From the NCBI GenBank assembly GCA_964452045.1, contig CAYVKM010000035.1:1-35077 (forward strand): a stretch of DNA of 35,077 nt, written 5' to 3'. Shown here in pieces: positions 17,863-26,485 of this stretch. Position numbers and translations under genes: made by a program. Under the pieces are notes generated by a model. The model was not told the DNA's origin. It did no database searches and saw only the letters and a list, made by a program, of their open reading frames with translations. The number at the start of each line of letters is the position of its first letter. The first letter of the stretch is position 1. Origin of the DNA: CAYVKM01 sp964452045 (GTDB lineage: Bacteria; Calditrichota; Calditrichia; RBG-13-44-9).

Positions 17863-18984
17863 TTATTCTGATTCCAACCGGACCGGCATCAGCAACATCA
17901 GTTGCTCCTCACCCTTGGGGATTTCCACCGGGTCTGCAAGCACTGCATAATCAGCCCGAACAAAACGTAATCGCAGCTGCTGAGAATCGATATGACGTAA
18001 AATGTCCTGCAAATATCTTGAGTTAAATGCGATTTTCAATTCATTTCCGTTAAACTCACATGGGATTCTTTCCTGGGCTTCTCCGCCATAATCTATATCT
18101 TCTGCATGTAATTCAATCTGTTTTGGAGAGATCTGCAACACCACCTGTGAGGTTAAAGGATTTGAGAAGAGTGATACACGTTTCACCGAAGCATAAAATT
18201 CTTCGGCATCGACCAGCATTTCGAAGGGTGTTTCCCCGGGAATTACGCGTTCGTAATCCACAAAAGTCTCTTCAATTAATCGGGCAAACAGTTGGGTTTC
18301 TGCCAATTCGAATAAGGCATGTTTTTTTCCAAAATGAATGGTACTGCTGCCGTCACCATCAAGATTTCGCAATACGAAATTGAGCGATCTGGTCGGGATG
18401 ATCGCCATGACATCCTTTTTCGCCATTGCTTTATTCTGATAGGACATTTTCGCCAGGCGGTGTCCGTCCGTTGCTATCGTTTCAATTTTCCCGGAAGTAA
18501 CATTAAAAAACACCCCGGTAAGGGCGGCCCGTAATTCGTCAGTGGAGCAGGCAAATATCGTATTTTCCAGCAGCTTCTTAAAAATTTTATTTTCCAATTT
18601 AATTTCTCGGACATCTTCTCCCAATTCCGGTCGTTGCGGATATTCAACCGGGTTGACTCCCGAGATTTTATATCGGCCAAAATCGGAGGTAACTTTCATC
18701 CGGAACTGTTCATCGGATTCGAATTGAAGCTCAATGTTCGGCAATTCTCTCACAATATCATGAATCAGCCGACCCGGAATGGCGATTGCCCCTTCTTCCA
18801 TAATAGAAGCAGGTGCCCAGGACATGAGGGTAATTTCCAAATCGGTACCAACAATTTTCAACAAGTTGTCTTCGGTGAAGAGTAAAACATTCTGGGTCAT
18901 CATAAATGTGGATCGTTGAGGAATAACATTTACCACCTTCTGAAGGGCATTGTACAGTTCATCCCGCATCACTGAAAATTTCAT
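17863..18984 (-). CDS. dnaN: DNA polymerase III beta subunit (sliding clamp)
   Basis: A 373-aa processivity clamp with three similar domains of about 120 residues: 1-120 (MKFSVMRDELYNALQKVVNVIPQRST), 125-245 (FKKLLENTIFACSTDELRAALTGVFFNV, IATDGHRLA), and 250-373 (VKRVSLFSNPLTSQVVLQISP, IAFNSRYLQDILRHI). The tail ends QLMLLMPVRLESE; the MPVR element is the conserved C-terminal strand forming the partner-binding pocket. GGAGG lies 9 bases before the start. It heads the minus-strand operon dnaN-recF-DUF721-gyrB-gyrA. dnaA, often its neighbour, is absent; the gene upstream is a divergent cytochrome. Confidence 0.96.
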   Translation of the reverse strand: MKFSVMRDELYNALQKVVNVIPQRSTFMMTQNVLLFTEDNLLKIVGTDLEITLMSWAPASIMEEGAIAIPGRLIHDIVRELPNIELQFESDEQFRMKVTSDFGRYKISGVNPVEYPQRPELGEDVREIKLENKIFKKLLENTIFACSTDELRAALTGVFFNVTSGKIETIATDGHRLAKMSYQNKAMAKKDVMAIIPTRSLNFVLRNLDGDGSSTIHFGKKHALFELAETQLFARLIEETFVDYERVIPGETPFEMLVDAEEFYASVKRVSLFSNPLTSQVVLQISPKQIELHAEDIDYGGEAQERIPCEFNGNELKIAFNSRYLQDILRHIDSQQLRLRFVRADYAVLADPVEIPKGEEQLMLLMPVRLESE

Positions 18985-19274
18985 TCTTTTTACCTCCGAA
19001 TGTAAATGGTTTTTAAACCCTTAAAAATAATGAATTTTGTTAGATTTTCCAAGCAAAAATATACTCTTTTGGGGAATAAAGGAATCTTTTCAAGTATATA
19101 AAAATTATGCAATTACGAGACCAGCTTTTCCGTCTGTTGACGATTGAATTTGTGATATTAATTTTTTATGAAAAAGAGGGAAATTCTTTTAATGAATTCT
19201 ACTTGATAAATATGTTCTAATTTGTTTATCTTAACCCGAGATTTGTGAACTTGTTATCCTGACTTAGCAAAACC
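18985..19274. other. Divergent intergenic region between dnaN and the NapC-like gene
   Basis: 290 AT-rich bp that must hold promoters for both the replication operon and the first cytochrome gene. I looked for DnaA boxes (TTATCCACA and close variants) and found none convincing, so I do not call an origin. TTTGTGAACTTGTTATCC near 19241-19258 has one good Rex half-site only. Confidence 0.4.
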
Positions 19275-20795
19275 ATGAGGTATAAAATGAAATTGAAGTT
19301 ACCACCATCGTCACAAAACTGGATTTCGCTTATTGGAGCAACTATTGCTGTTATTTCACTCTTTATGATAATTTTTCTGTTTTCTGTAACGGTTGTCCTT
19401 GAGCAGAGAGCAGCTTATTTGGGTCTTGTCATATATATTTTGTTACCGGCGGTCATGATTGTCGGATTGATCCTGATCCCCTTGGGTATGATTTTGAAAA
19501 TAAGGAAAGAACATAAAACCGGTAAAATAGAAAAGACGATCTGGCCCAAAATCGATTTAAACAATCTTCAACATCGCAATGCTTTTTTTGTTTTCTCCAT
19601 TGGAACTTCTGTATTTTTATTTCTCTCGGCAATCGGAAGTTATGAGGCTTTTCACTTTACCGAATCAAATACCTTTTGCGGTACGCTTTGCCATTCTGTG
19701 ATGCATCCTGAATATATTGCTTATCAAAATTCGCCACATGCCAAGGTAGCCTGTGTTGCCTGTCATGTGGGCCCGGGTGCGAACTGGTATGTTCGTTCCA
19801 AACTCTCCGGCCTCTATCAGGTATATGCAACCACCACCAATATTTATCCTAGGCCGATTCCCACACCGGTAGAAAATTTACGGCCAGCTCGCGCCGTTTG
19901 TGAACAATGCCATTGGCCACAGAAATTTTATGCTTATTCAATAAACTATCAAACTCATTACCTGTCCGATAAGGAAAATAGTCCTTGGAATATCCGCCTG
20001 ATTTTAAAGATTGGTTCGGAGCATCCCGCCTTAGGACTCATGGAGGGTATCCACTGGCATATTAATCCCCATGTAAAAGTTGAATATATCGCAACGGACA
20101 AAACCAGAGAGAAATTAGCCTGGATTCGTTTTACCAATCTGGAATCGGGTGAGGTCAAAATATTTGAGGATGAAAACAACAAATTAGACCAGGCCCAGCT
20201 GGATACGCTTGAAGTGAGAACAATGGATTGTATCGATTGTCATAACCGACCTTCACACTTATATAACGCCCCATCGCTGTTTGTGAATACTGAGATGAGG
20301 GCAGGAAGTATACCTTCGGATTTGCCCGACATTAAATCTGTTACCATGAATTTATGTAGTAATGATTATCCGACTATGGATTCAGCTATGGTACACATTC
20401 AGAAATATATTTTAAAATATTACCGGGAAAACTATCCTGATGTATTCAGTAATAAAAGGGATTTAGTCGATAAAGCAATTACCGGTTTTCAATCGGTATT
20501 TTCAAAGAATATTTTTCCCGAAATGAAAGTGCGCTGGAATGAATATCCCAATCACATCGGACATCTGGAATTTAATGGATGCTTTAGATGCCACGATGGG
20601 GCACATTCGACCGACCAGGGCGAGGCTATTCGGCGGGATTGTAATTTATGCCACCTGATCAATGCTCAGGGTAGTCCGGGAGAGATGGAAGAAACAGATG
20701 TGAACGTTTCGCTGGAGTTCAAACATCCGGTTGATATCGGTGAGGCTTGGAAAGAAAGCTTGTGTACTGATTGTCATACGGGTTTAAATCCATAA
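19275..20795 (+). CDS. Membrane-anchored seven-heme NapC/NirT-family cytochrome c
   Basis: A 506-aa membrane cytochrome, probably a quinol dehydrogenase feeding periplasmic partners. Three hydrophobic segments lie at about 17-42, 50-74 and 103-124; the periplasmic part follows. Heme motifs: CGTLCH (135-140, CX3CH spacing, with M143 as a likely ligand), CVACH (160-164), CEQCH (209-213), CIDCH (319-323), CFRCH (436-440), CNLCH (456-460) and CTDCH (497-501). NSPHAKVACVACHVGPGA and PIPTPVENLRPAR are typical of the NapC-like group with an extra C-terminal heme domain. The first ATG is used here, but a second at 19287 is better spaced from a GAGG sequence and would drop four residues. It stands first in a plus-strand cytochrome region. 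Confidence 0.88.
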   Translation: MRYKMKLKLPPSSQNWISLIGATIAVISLFMIIFLFSVTVVLEQRAAYLGLVIYILLPAVMIVGLILIPLGMILKIRKEHKTGKIEKTIWPKIDLNNLQHRNAFFVFSIGTSVFLFLSAIGSYEAFHFTESNTFCGTLCHSVMHPEYIAYQNSPHAKVACVACHVGPGANWYVRSKLSGLYQVYATTTNIYPRPIPTPVENLRPARAVCEQCHWPQKFYAYSINYQTHYLSDKENSPWNIRLILKIGSEHPALGLMEGIHWHINPHVKVEYIATDKTREKLAWIRFTNLESGEVKIFEDENNKLDQAQLDTLEVRTMDCIDCHNRPSHLYNAPSLFVNTEMRAGSIPSDLPDIKSVTMNLCSNDYPTMDSAMVHIQKYILKYYRENYPDVFSNKRDLVDKAITGFQSVFSKNIFPEMKVRWNEYPNHIGHLEFNGCFRCHDGAHSTDQGEAIRRDCNLCHLINAQGSPGEMEETDVNVSLEFKHPVDIGEAWKESLCTDCHTGLNP

Positions 20796-20928
20796 ATATT
20801 CAATTATTTTATGGGTTTAAATTAACAGATCAGTGAATTTTTAAGTATTTTAATATTGTACGTAATTTTTTAAAAAATGAGGATTTTTAGATATATTAGT
20901 GAAATTATTATTATAAAAAATTTAAGTA

Positions 20929-20941
20929 TGAAGTGACTTCA
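20929..20941. promoter_or_regulatory. Small palindrome directly before the 19-heme gene
   Basis: TGAAGTGACTTCA is a perfect 6-bp inverted repeat around one base, ending 2 bases before the ATG at 20944 in place of a Shine-Dalgarno sequence. It could be an RNA hairpin or a protein site that limits initiation, or chance. Confidence 0.25.
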
Positions 20942-20943
20942 AG

Positions 20944-23715
20944 ATGAAAAAGAGAAAAATCCTGATTGGTACTTTAATCATCTTAGTGCTTAACGTTTCC
21001 CTCCTATTTTCCCAATCCAATGACGACTGTTTCATGTGCCATTCCGATCCTACTTTTTCAACCATGCGTAATGGTCACAAGATTTCACTATATATAGATT
21101 CAGACAGGTTCTCCAAATCGGTCCATAAAGATTTAAAATGTATCGATTGCCATTCCGATATAAAAGAGTTGCCCCACCAGGAAAATCTGAAACCGGTTGA
21201 CTGTGGGAACTGTCATACTGAAGAAAAAAATAAATTTGATGCAAGTATTCATGGACAGGCATTAAAGCGGGGTGCTCCTTATGCACCCACCTGTCCGGAG
21301 TGCCACGGAAACCACTATATTCTCCCACCTTCGAATGATAAGTCCCAGGTATATAAAATGAATATTCCTGCATTATGTGGGAAATGTCATCGCGAAGGAG
21401 CACCGGTCGCCAGGGTATATAATATCCCGGAAAAAGATATTTTAACGAATTATTCAGAGAGTATCCATGGCGAGGGATTGTTCAAAATGGGATTAATGGT
21501 TACAGCCACCTGTAATAATTGCCATGGTAATCACCTGATTCTACCTGCCACCGATCCGAAATCGATCATTGCTCCCCAGAACATTGCTCAAACCTGTATG
21601 CATTGCCATTCCAGAATTGAACAGGTTCATAAAAAAATAATAAAAGGTGCGTTATGGGAGCAGAAGCCAGGGGTTGTCCCGGCTTGCACGGATTGTCATC
21701 TTCCGCATAAAATTAGGGCTGCCGTTCAGATTTCTGAAGTATCAGATCAAAGTTGTCTTAAATGTCATTCCAAACCGGATATCCACAAGGTAGTCAATGA
21801 TAGTACAATATCACTAACAGTCAGTAAAGCAGATATCCAGAATTCTGTTCATAAAAATATTCCCTGTGTTTCCTGTCATTCTGATATTTCACCAAAGCAT
21901 CCTCGTCCCTGTGATACTGCTGGTCGAGTCGATTGTGGTAATTGCCATGCGGAAACAGCTGAGAAATATTTTGAAAGCGATCACGGTAAAGCGTATAACG
22001 ATAAAAATTCTGAAGCACCATATTGCACCTATTGCCACGGAACTCATTTAGTTCTATCCCAATCCAATGATAAAGCTAAAATCTACCGAACCAATATTCC
22101 GGCCCTGTGCGGGGATTGTCACGCCAAATTATCTCAAAAATCCGATACTCTGGCACAGAAGAAGGGCAGCGTACTCATGGATTATTCACGAAGTGTCCAT
22201 GGGGTGGGGCTGGTAAAAATGGGACTTTTGCCCAGCGCTGTGTGCACTGATTGTCATTCAACACATTACATTTTAGACAATCAAAATACCCAATCTACGA
22301 TTTACTATAAAAATATACCGGCCACCTGTGGTACCTGTCATAAGGGTATATATGAAAAATACATTTCCAGTATTCACAGTTTTACCCTTACCCAGACAGA
22401 TAAGGATTTACCTGTATGCGACAACTGCCATTCGGCCCATCGAATCCAGTTTGTTCAACTGGATCCCTTTATGAAGGAAGTCACTCAAATATGCGGATCC
22501 TGCCATGAGAGGCTTGCAAGTTCTTATTTCCAGACGATCCACGGGAAGGCATATTTACTGGGATATCTAAATGCGGCGAAGTGTTCGGATTGTCACGGTG
22601 CACATCATATTTTCTCAGTCAATAATCCCAACTCACGGGTAGGCATTCTGAATATTGTAAATACCTGCCGGCAGTGTCATGCGGATGCCAACCGGCGGTT
22701 TACCGGTTATCTTACCCATGCTACCCATCATGACCGGGCCAAATATCCGGTAATGTTTTTCGCTTACTGGGCCATGCATTTGCTGTTGATTAGTGTTTTT
22801 CTCTTTTTTGGAATCCATGCAATCTTGTGGCTTCCACGCTCTCTTAAAAGACATCGGGAGAAAGAGAAAGCCAGCGCCAGTCCCCAAAGATACTATATCC
22901 AGCGTTTCACAACGACAGAGCGATTAATCCACCTTTTTGTGATTATAAGTTTCATGACCCTGGCTATTACCGGAATGATGCTCAGATTTGCCGGGTCAGG
23001 CTGGGCGGATTTTATTGCTGAATTTGTTGGCGGTGTTAAAACGGCCGGTATACTTCACCGGATTGCGGCGGTTATTACCTTCGGATATTTCTTTACACAT
23101 ATTGCAACATTAATAAGATCAAAAATTCGAAATAAAATGTCCTGGAAACAGCTTATTTTCGGTTCAAATTCCATGTGGTTTAAAGTGAGGGATATCAAAG
23201 AATTCTGGCAATCCTTAAAGTGGTTTTTCGGACTTGGACCCCGACCGGAATTTGGCCGATGGACATATTGGGAGAAGTTCGACTATTTTGCTGTGTTCTG
23301 GGGTGTAGCAGTAATTGGATTATCCGGATTAATGCTGTGGTTCCCGGAATTTTTCACCCTATTTTTGCCTGGCTGGTTGATCAATGTGGCGGTCATCATC
23401 CATAGTGATGAAGCCTTACTTGCGGTGGGATTTATTTTTACCATACACTTTTTTAATTCACATCTCAGACCGGAATCATTTCCTCTCGATCCGGTTATTT
23501 TTACCGGATTGGTTCCACTAGAAGACTATAAGCAGGACAGACCGGCAGAATATGAAGCTCTAAAGAAAACCGGGGAATTAAAGAAGAAGGTCGTCCATTC
23601 GGATATCTCACCCAGGAAAATGCTATACATCAGAATCTTCGGATTTGTTTTTCTCACAACTGGAATCGTTTTAATCATATCCATCATCTTAAACATGCTT
23701 TTGGGTTATCAATAG
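20944..23715 (+). CDS. 19-heme cytochrome c fused to a membrane b-type cytochrome
   Basis: A 923-aa fusion. A signal peptide covers residues 1-24. A periplasmic region to about 590 carries 19 CXXCH motifs, the first at C29 and the last at C575. Hemes 1-8 (29-252) and 9-16 (271-496) are a tandem duplication offset by about 242 residues; hemes 17-19 are an extra partial unit. Histidines in recurring (S/T)(I/V)HG segments (H103, H175, H419, H533) are probable distal heme ligands. From about 603 on, some six membrane helices with paired His (H612, H625, H663, H705, H719 and others) resemble the diheme cytochrome b of formate dehydrogenases and Ni-Fe hydrogenases. This suggests electron exchange between the quinone pool and periplasmic hemes in one polypeptide. 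Its direction and partner are unknown. Confidence 0.88.
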   Translation: MKKRKILIGTLIILVLNVSLLFSQSNDDCFMCHSDPTFSTMRNGHKISLYIDSDRFSKSVHKDLKCIDCHSDIKELPHQENLKPVDCGNCHTEEKNKFDASIHGQALKRGAPYAPTCPECHGNHYILPPSNDKSQVYKMNIPALCGKCHREGAPVARVYNIPEKDILTNYSESIHGEGLFKMGLMVTATCNNCHGNHLILPATDPKSIIAPQNIAQTCMHCHSRIEQVHKKIIKGALWEQKPGVVPACTDCHLPHKIRAAVQISEVSDQSCLKCHSKPDIHKVVNDSTISLTVSKADIQNSVHKNIPCVSCHSDISPKHPRPCDTAGRVDCGNCHAETAEKYFESDHGKAYNDKNSEAPYCTYCHGTHLVLSQSNDKAKIYRTNIPALCGDCHAKLSQKSDTLAQKKGSVLMDYSRSVHGVGLVKMGLLPSAVCTDCHSTHYILDNQNTQSTIYYKNIPATCGTCHKGIYEKYISSIHSFTLTQTDKDLPVCDNCHSAHRIQFVQLDPFMKEVTQICGSCHERLASSYFQTIHGKAYLLGYLNAAKCSDCHGAHHIFSVNNPNSRVGILNIVNTCRQCHADANRRFTGYLTHATHHDRAKYPVMFFAYWAMHLLLISVFLFFGIHAILWLPRSLKRHREKEKASASPQRYYIQRFTTTERLIHLFVIISFMTLAITGMMLRFAGSGWADFIAEFVGGVKTAGILHRIAAVITFGYFFTHIATLIRSKIRNKMSWKQLIFGSNSMWFKVRDIKEFWQSLKWFFGLGPRPEFGRWTYWEKFDYFAVFWGVAVIGLSGLMLWFPEFFTLFLPGWLINVAVIIHSDEALLAVGFIFTIHFFNSHLRPESFPLDPVIFTGLVPLEDYKQDRPAEYEALKKTGELKKKVVHSDISPRKMLYIRIFGFVFLTTGIVLIISIILNMLLGYQ

Positions 23716-24305
23716 ACAAAAATTCCGATATTTTTCATGCGATACTATCCCTTTAGATACCAAATCAATTATAGCATTTAAATCGTCACGTGTTTGGTAG
23801 TTAAATTGTATCGGTCTGAATTTAGTGCATTAACATTATTTCAGATTCACAATTTTTGACAAATTCAAACTTAATTGTGTTTCACTATTGACAATTTTGA
23901 AAAATTTTATATATTATTTCAGTTATTTTTACCCTAGGTTGATACATTAAATTAACGAAATAAGTCACCTTCACTGCAGCACAGTTTTAGTATCTGTTTT
24001 TCAACTAAGTTTTTATCTATGGTTCACTAATCGGTCATCCATTTTTACCATAACCAGAATTCTGCAGTCACCTCAATAAGTTGGTGACCTTTACATAAAT
24101 TGATATATAGCTTTCCATTAGGCCTGAACTGTCAGGAGGTTTGTTATATTTGTTTTAAGCGGTACTGGCTTTTCTGTTGGAAGGCTCATAGATCAACAAA
24201 TATGATTCTGAAAAGGGAATTTATATTGGTAATTTTTGGATGCATTTTCACTTAGAGAGATAGAAATAAATTATCTATGATTCTTTTATTAGGAACTGCT
24301 ATTAG
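23716..24305. other. AT-rich intergenic region before the DUF2339 gene
   Basis: 590 bp with no gene, RNA, or repeat that I can recognise. It contains one good-looking sigma-70-type promoter (23888-23915), about 390 bp before the next start codon. It separates the two large cytochrome genes from the bc-complex cluster, which is therefore probably transcribed independently. Confidence 0.5.
23888..23915 (+). promoter_or_regulatory. Candidate sigma-70-type promoter
   Basis: TTGACA (23888-23893), a 16-bp spacer, then TATATT (23910-23915). In DNA this AT-rich such matches can arise by chance, and the leader to the DUF2339 gene would be long. Confidence 0.3.
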
Positions 24306-25970
24306 ATGAGCCCTTCTACTGAGAAATCAAAAAGTAGCTCTGAATCGGATCGATTGAAAAAAATCGAGGCCAGGCTGGACCGTATAGAGGCATATCTAAA
24401 GTTGAGATCGACCGATCATGTGGAAGAAGAACTCTCCCCCTCACTTTTTCCGGAAAATATGTCCGAAACCATGGATACTCTGGAATTTCGGATCGGGCAG
24501 TACTGGTTTGCTAAGGCTGGAATTATTGTATTAGCATTGGGGATCGTATTTTTGATGACTTTTCCATATCAGGGGTGGCCGTCATATTTTCCGAGTTTGA
24601 TTGGGTACATTCTGGTCGCGGGTATTCTGGCCCTCTCTCATTTCTGGAGAGGTACTCTGGCATTTATTTCCCGTTATTTGCTCGGAGGTGGATTAATCTT
24701 ACTTTATTTTGCGACCCTGCGTCTTCATTTTTTTTCGGAACACCCCACTCTGCAAAATAATGCTGTTTTCCTGGCTCTTTTAATTTTAGTTGTGTTGATA
24801 AGCCTTTTCATTGCAGTAAAGAGAAAATCTGTTTACCTGTCTTCACTTATTCTTACTTTGGGTTATGTAACCGCAGTGGTTTCTGAAAATTCGATAATGC
24901 TGTTTTTTATTCTTACCCTTTTGTCTATTGCCGCTGTATATCTAAAATTGAAATATAAATGGGATGGTCTATTTATCTATGCCATAATTTTAACCTATTT
25001 TTTCCATCTGATCTGGTTTATCAATAATCCTTTTCTTGGAAACCGCATACAGCTGGTTTCTACTCCTGGTATCAACACTTATTTTATTCTTCTCTATGTA
25101 ATTATTTTTGCGCAGGGAAATTTGTTGAGGAACAAAGAAACCCCGGAAGATAATTTTCTTATTATATGCACTTTTCTCAACAGTTTTGGCGCCTATGGTC
25201 TTTACCTTTTAATAACGGTGACTAAATTCTCATCCCATCTGGTTTTTTCACATCTCTTGGCATCGATTGTTTTTTTATCTCTCTCTATTATTTTTTGGGT
25301 CAAAGAGAAAAGTAAATTTTCTACCTTCTTTTTTGCCATTCTGGGTTATTCTGCTTTAAGTGTGGCAATTATCGCGTACTTTAAATTACCGAACTATTTT
25401 ATCTGGTTATGCTGGCAAAGTTTACTGGTTATTACTACCGCTTTATGGTTCCGGTCCAAAATAATTGTATTGGCAAATTTTGTCATTTTTGTTATCATCT
25501 TTCTGGCATACATCATGATATCTATTCACGTTGGTTTGGTAAGTATCAGCTTTGGTTTGGTTGCTCTGCTGAGCGCCAGAATTATGAACTGGCAAAGACA
25601 TCGTCTGGAATTGAAAACAGAGTTGATGAGAAATGCCTATTTAGTGATGGCTTTTGTAGCGATCCCATACGCGTTGTATCATTCATTACCTGGCCGGTAT
25701 GTAAGTTTGTCCTGGGTTGGGGTAGCGGTGTTTTATTACTTTTTGAGCCTGATTCTAAAAAATAAAAAATACCGTTGGATGGCACTTTTTACCTTGTTGC
25801 TCAGTATCCTTTATATTTTTGTTATTGGGATTATTAAATTGGAACCGGCATATCGAATTGTTTCCTTTATTGTGCTTGGGATTGTCTTAATCATTATATC
25901 CATAACTTACACAAAAATTAAAGCGAAAAGGGAAACTGATCAAACCAATCCAGGATCGGGAGAGAAATAG
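24306..25970 (+). CDS. DUF2339 family polytopic membrane protein
   Basis: A 554-aa protein of unknown function. Residues about 12-40 (ESDRLKKIEARLDRIEAYLK) form a short coiled coil. A linker is followed by LEFRIGQYWFAKAGIIVLALGIVFLM near 59-84, a signature of DUF2339. The remaining 460 residues are about 14-15 hydrophobic helices separated by short loops with few charges. No heme, metal, or catalytic motif is visible. The gene ends 55 bp before the Rieske gene on the same strand, so it may be co-transcribed with the bc complex, but no family knowledge links DUF2339 to respiration. The Shine-Dalgarno sequence is poor. Confidence 0.8.
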   Translation: MSPSTEKSKSSSESDRLKKIEARLDRIEAYLKLRSTDHVEEELSPSLFPENMSETMDTLEFRIGQYWFAKAGIIVLALGIVFLMTFPYQGWPSYFPSLIGYILVAGILALSHFWRGTLAFISRYLLGGGLILLYFATLRLHFFSEHPTLQNNAVFLALLILVVLISLFIAVKRKSVYLSSLILTLGYVTAVVSENSIMLFFILTLLSIAAVYLKLKYKWDGLFIYAIILTYFFHLIWFINNPFLGNRIQLVSTPGINTYFILLYVIIFAQGNLLRNKETPEDNFLIICTFLNSFGAYGLYLLITVTKFSSHLVFSHLLASIVFLSLSIIFWVKEKSKFSTFFFAILGYSALSVAIIAYFKLPNYFIWLCWQSLLVITTALWFRSKIIVLANFVIFVIIFLAYIMISIHVGLVSISFGLVALLSARIMNWQRHRLELKTELMRNAYLVMAFVAIPYALYHSLPGRYVSLSWVGVAVFYYFLSLILKNKKYRWMALFTLLLSILYIFVIGIIKLEPAYRIVSFIVLGIVLIIISITYTKIKAKRETDQTNPGSGEK

Positions 25971-26025
25971 ATTATTGTTAAACTTTCCCGGAAATCAGAA
26001 CTAAATTAAAAACGGGTTTAAATAA

Positions 26026-26481
26026 ATGGGAAATGAGATGGAAGAACAAAAAACGAGTCGCAGAAAATTTTTGAATTTTATCATTGGAGGTGGTCTGTTA
26101 GGATGGGTTGCCAGCGTGGTCTATCCCATTTTTTCATACCTCATACCTCCTAAAGTACCAGAGGCGGTCGTAAATTCAATTAAAGCCGGATCGGTTGCTG
26201 ATTTTCCTTCCAACAGTGGCAAAATTGTAAAATTCGGTAGAAAACCTGTTCTTTTAATCAGAACTGATACCGGAGAGTTCCTGGCATTTACTGCCACCTG
26301 TACCCATCTTGATTGCATTGTTCAATACCGGCAGGATATTAAGCAAATCTGGTGTGCCTGCCATAATGGGATTTATGATTTGAACGGAAGAAATGTCTCC
26401 GGTCCACCACCCAAACCACTTGATGAATACAAAGTTAATATTGTAAATGACGAAATTGTGATTATAAACGAATTAGGTTAA
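26026..26481 (+). CDS. Rieske iron-sulfur protein of a bc-type complex
   Basis: A 151-aa [2Fe-2S] subunit that takes electrons from quinol at the cytochrome b Qo site. The N-terminus SRRKFLNFIIGGGLLGW (11-27) looks like a Tat-type signal anchor, as in most Rieske proteins. Cluster ligands are C92 and H94 in CTHLDC and C110 and H113 in CACHNG; C97 and C112 should form the stabilising disulfide. The boxes differ from the usual CTHLGC and CPCHGS at non-ligand positions. A second in-frame ATG at 26038 is an alternative start. Cytochrome b begins 4 bp after the stop, showing an operon with cytochrome b and the nonaheme cytochrome. Confidence 0.93.
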   Translation: MGNEMEEQKTSRRKFLNFIIGGGLLGWVASVVYPIFSYLIPPKVPEAVVNSIKAGSVADFPSNSGKIVKFGRKPVLLIRTDTGEFLAFTATCTHLDCIVQYRQDIKQIWCACHNGIYDLNGRNVSGPPPKPLDEYKVNIVNDEIVIINELG

Positions 26482-26485
26482 AATT

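Noticed and set aside
19241..19258. Rex operator before the NapC-like gene
   Set aside because: Only the left half (TTGTGAA) matches; the right half fits at about 3 of 7 positions.
18985..19274. Replication origin beside dnaN
   Set aside because: No DnaA-box cluster was found; TTATCC near 19253 is a single partial match.
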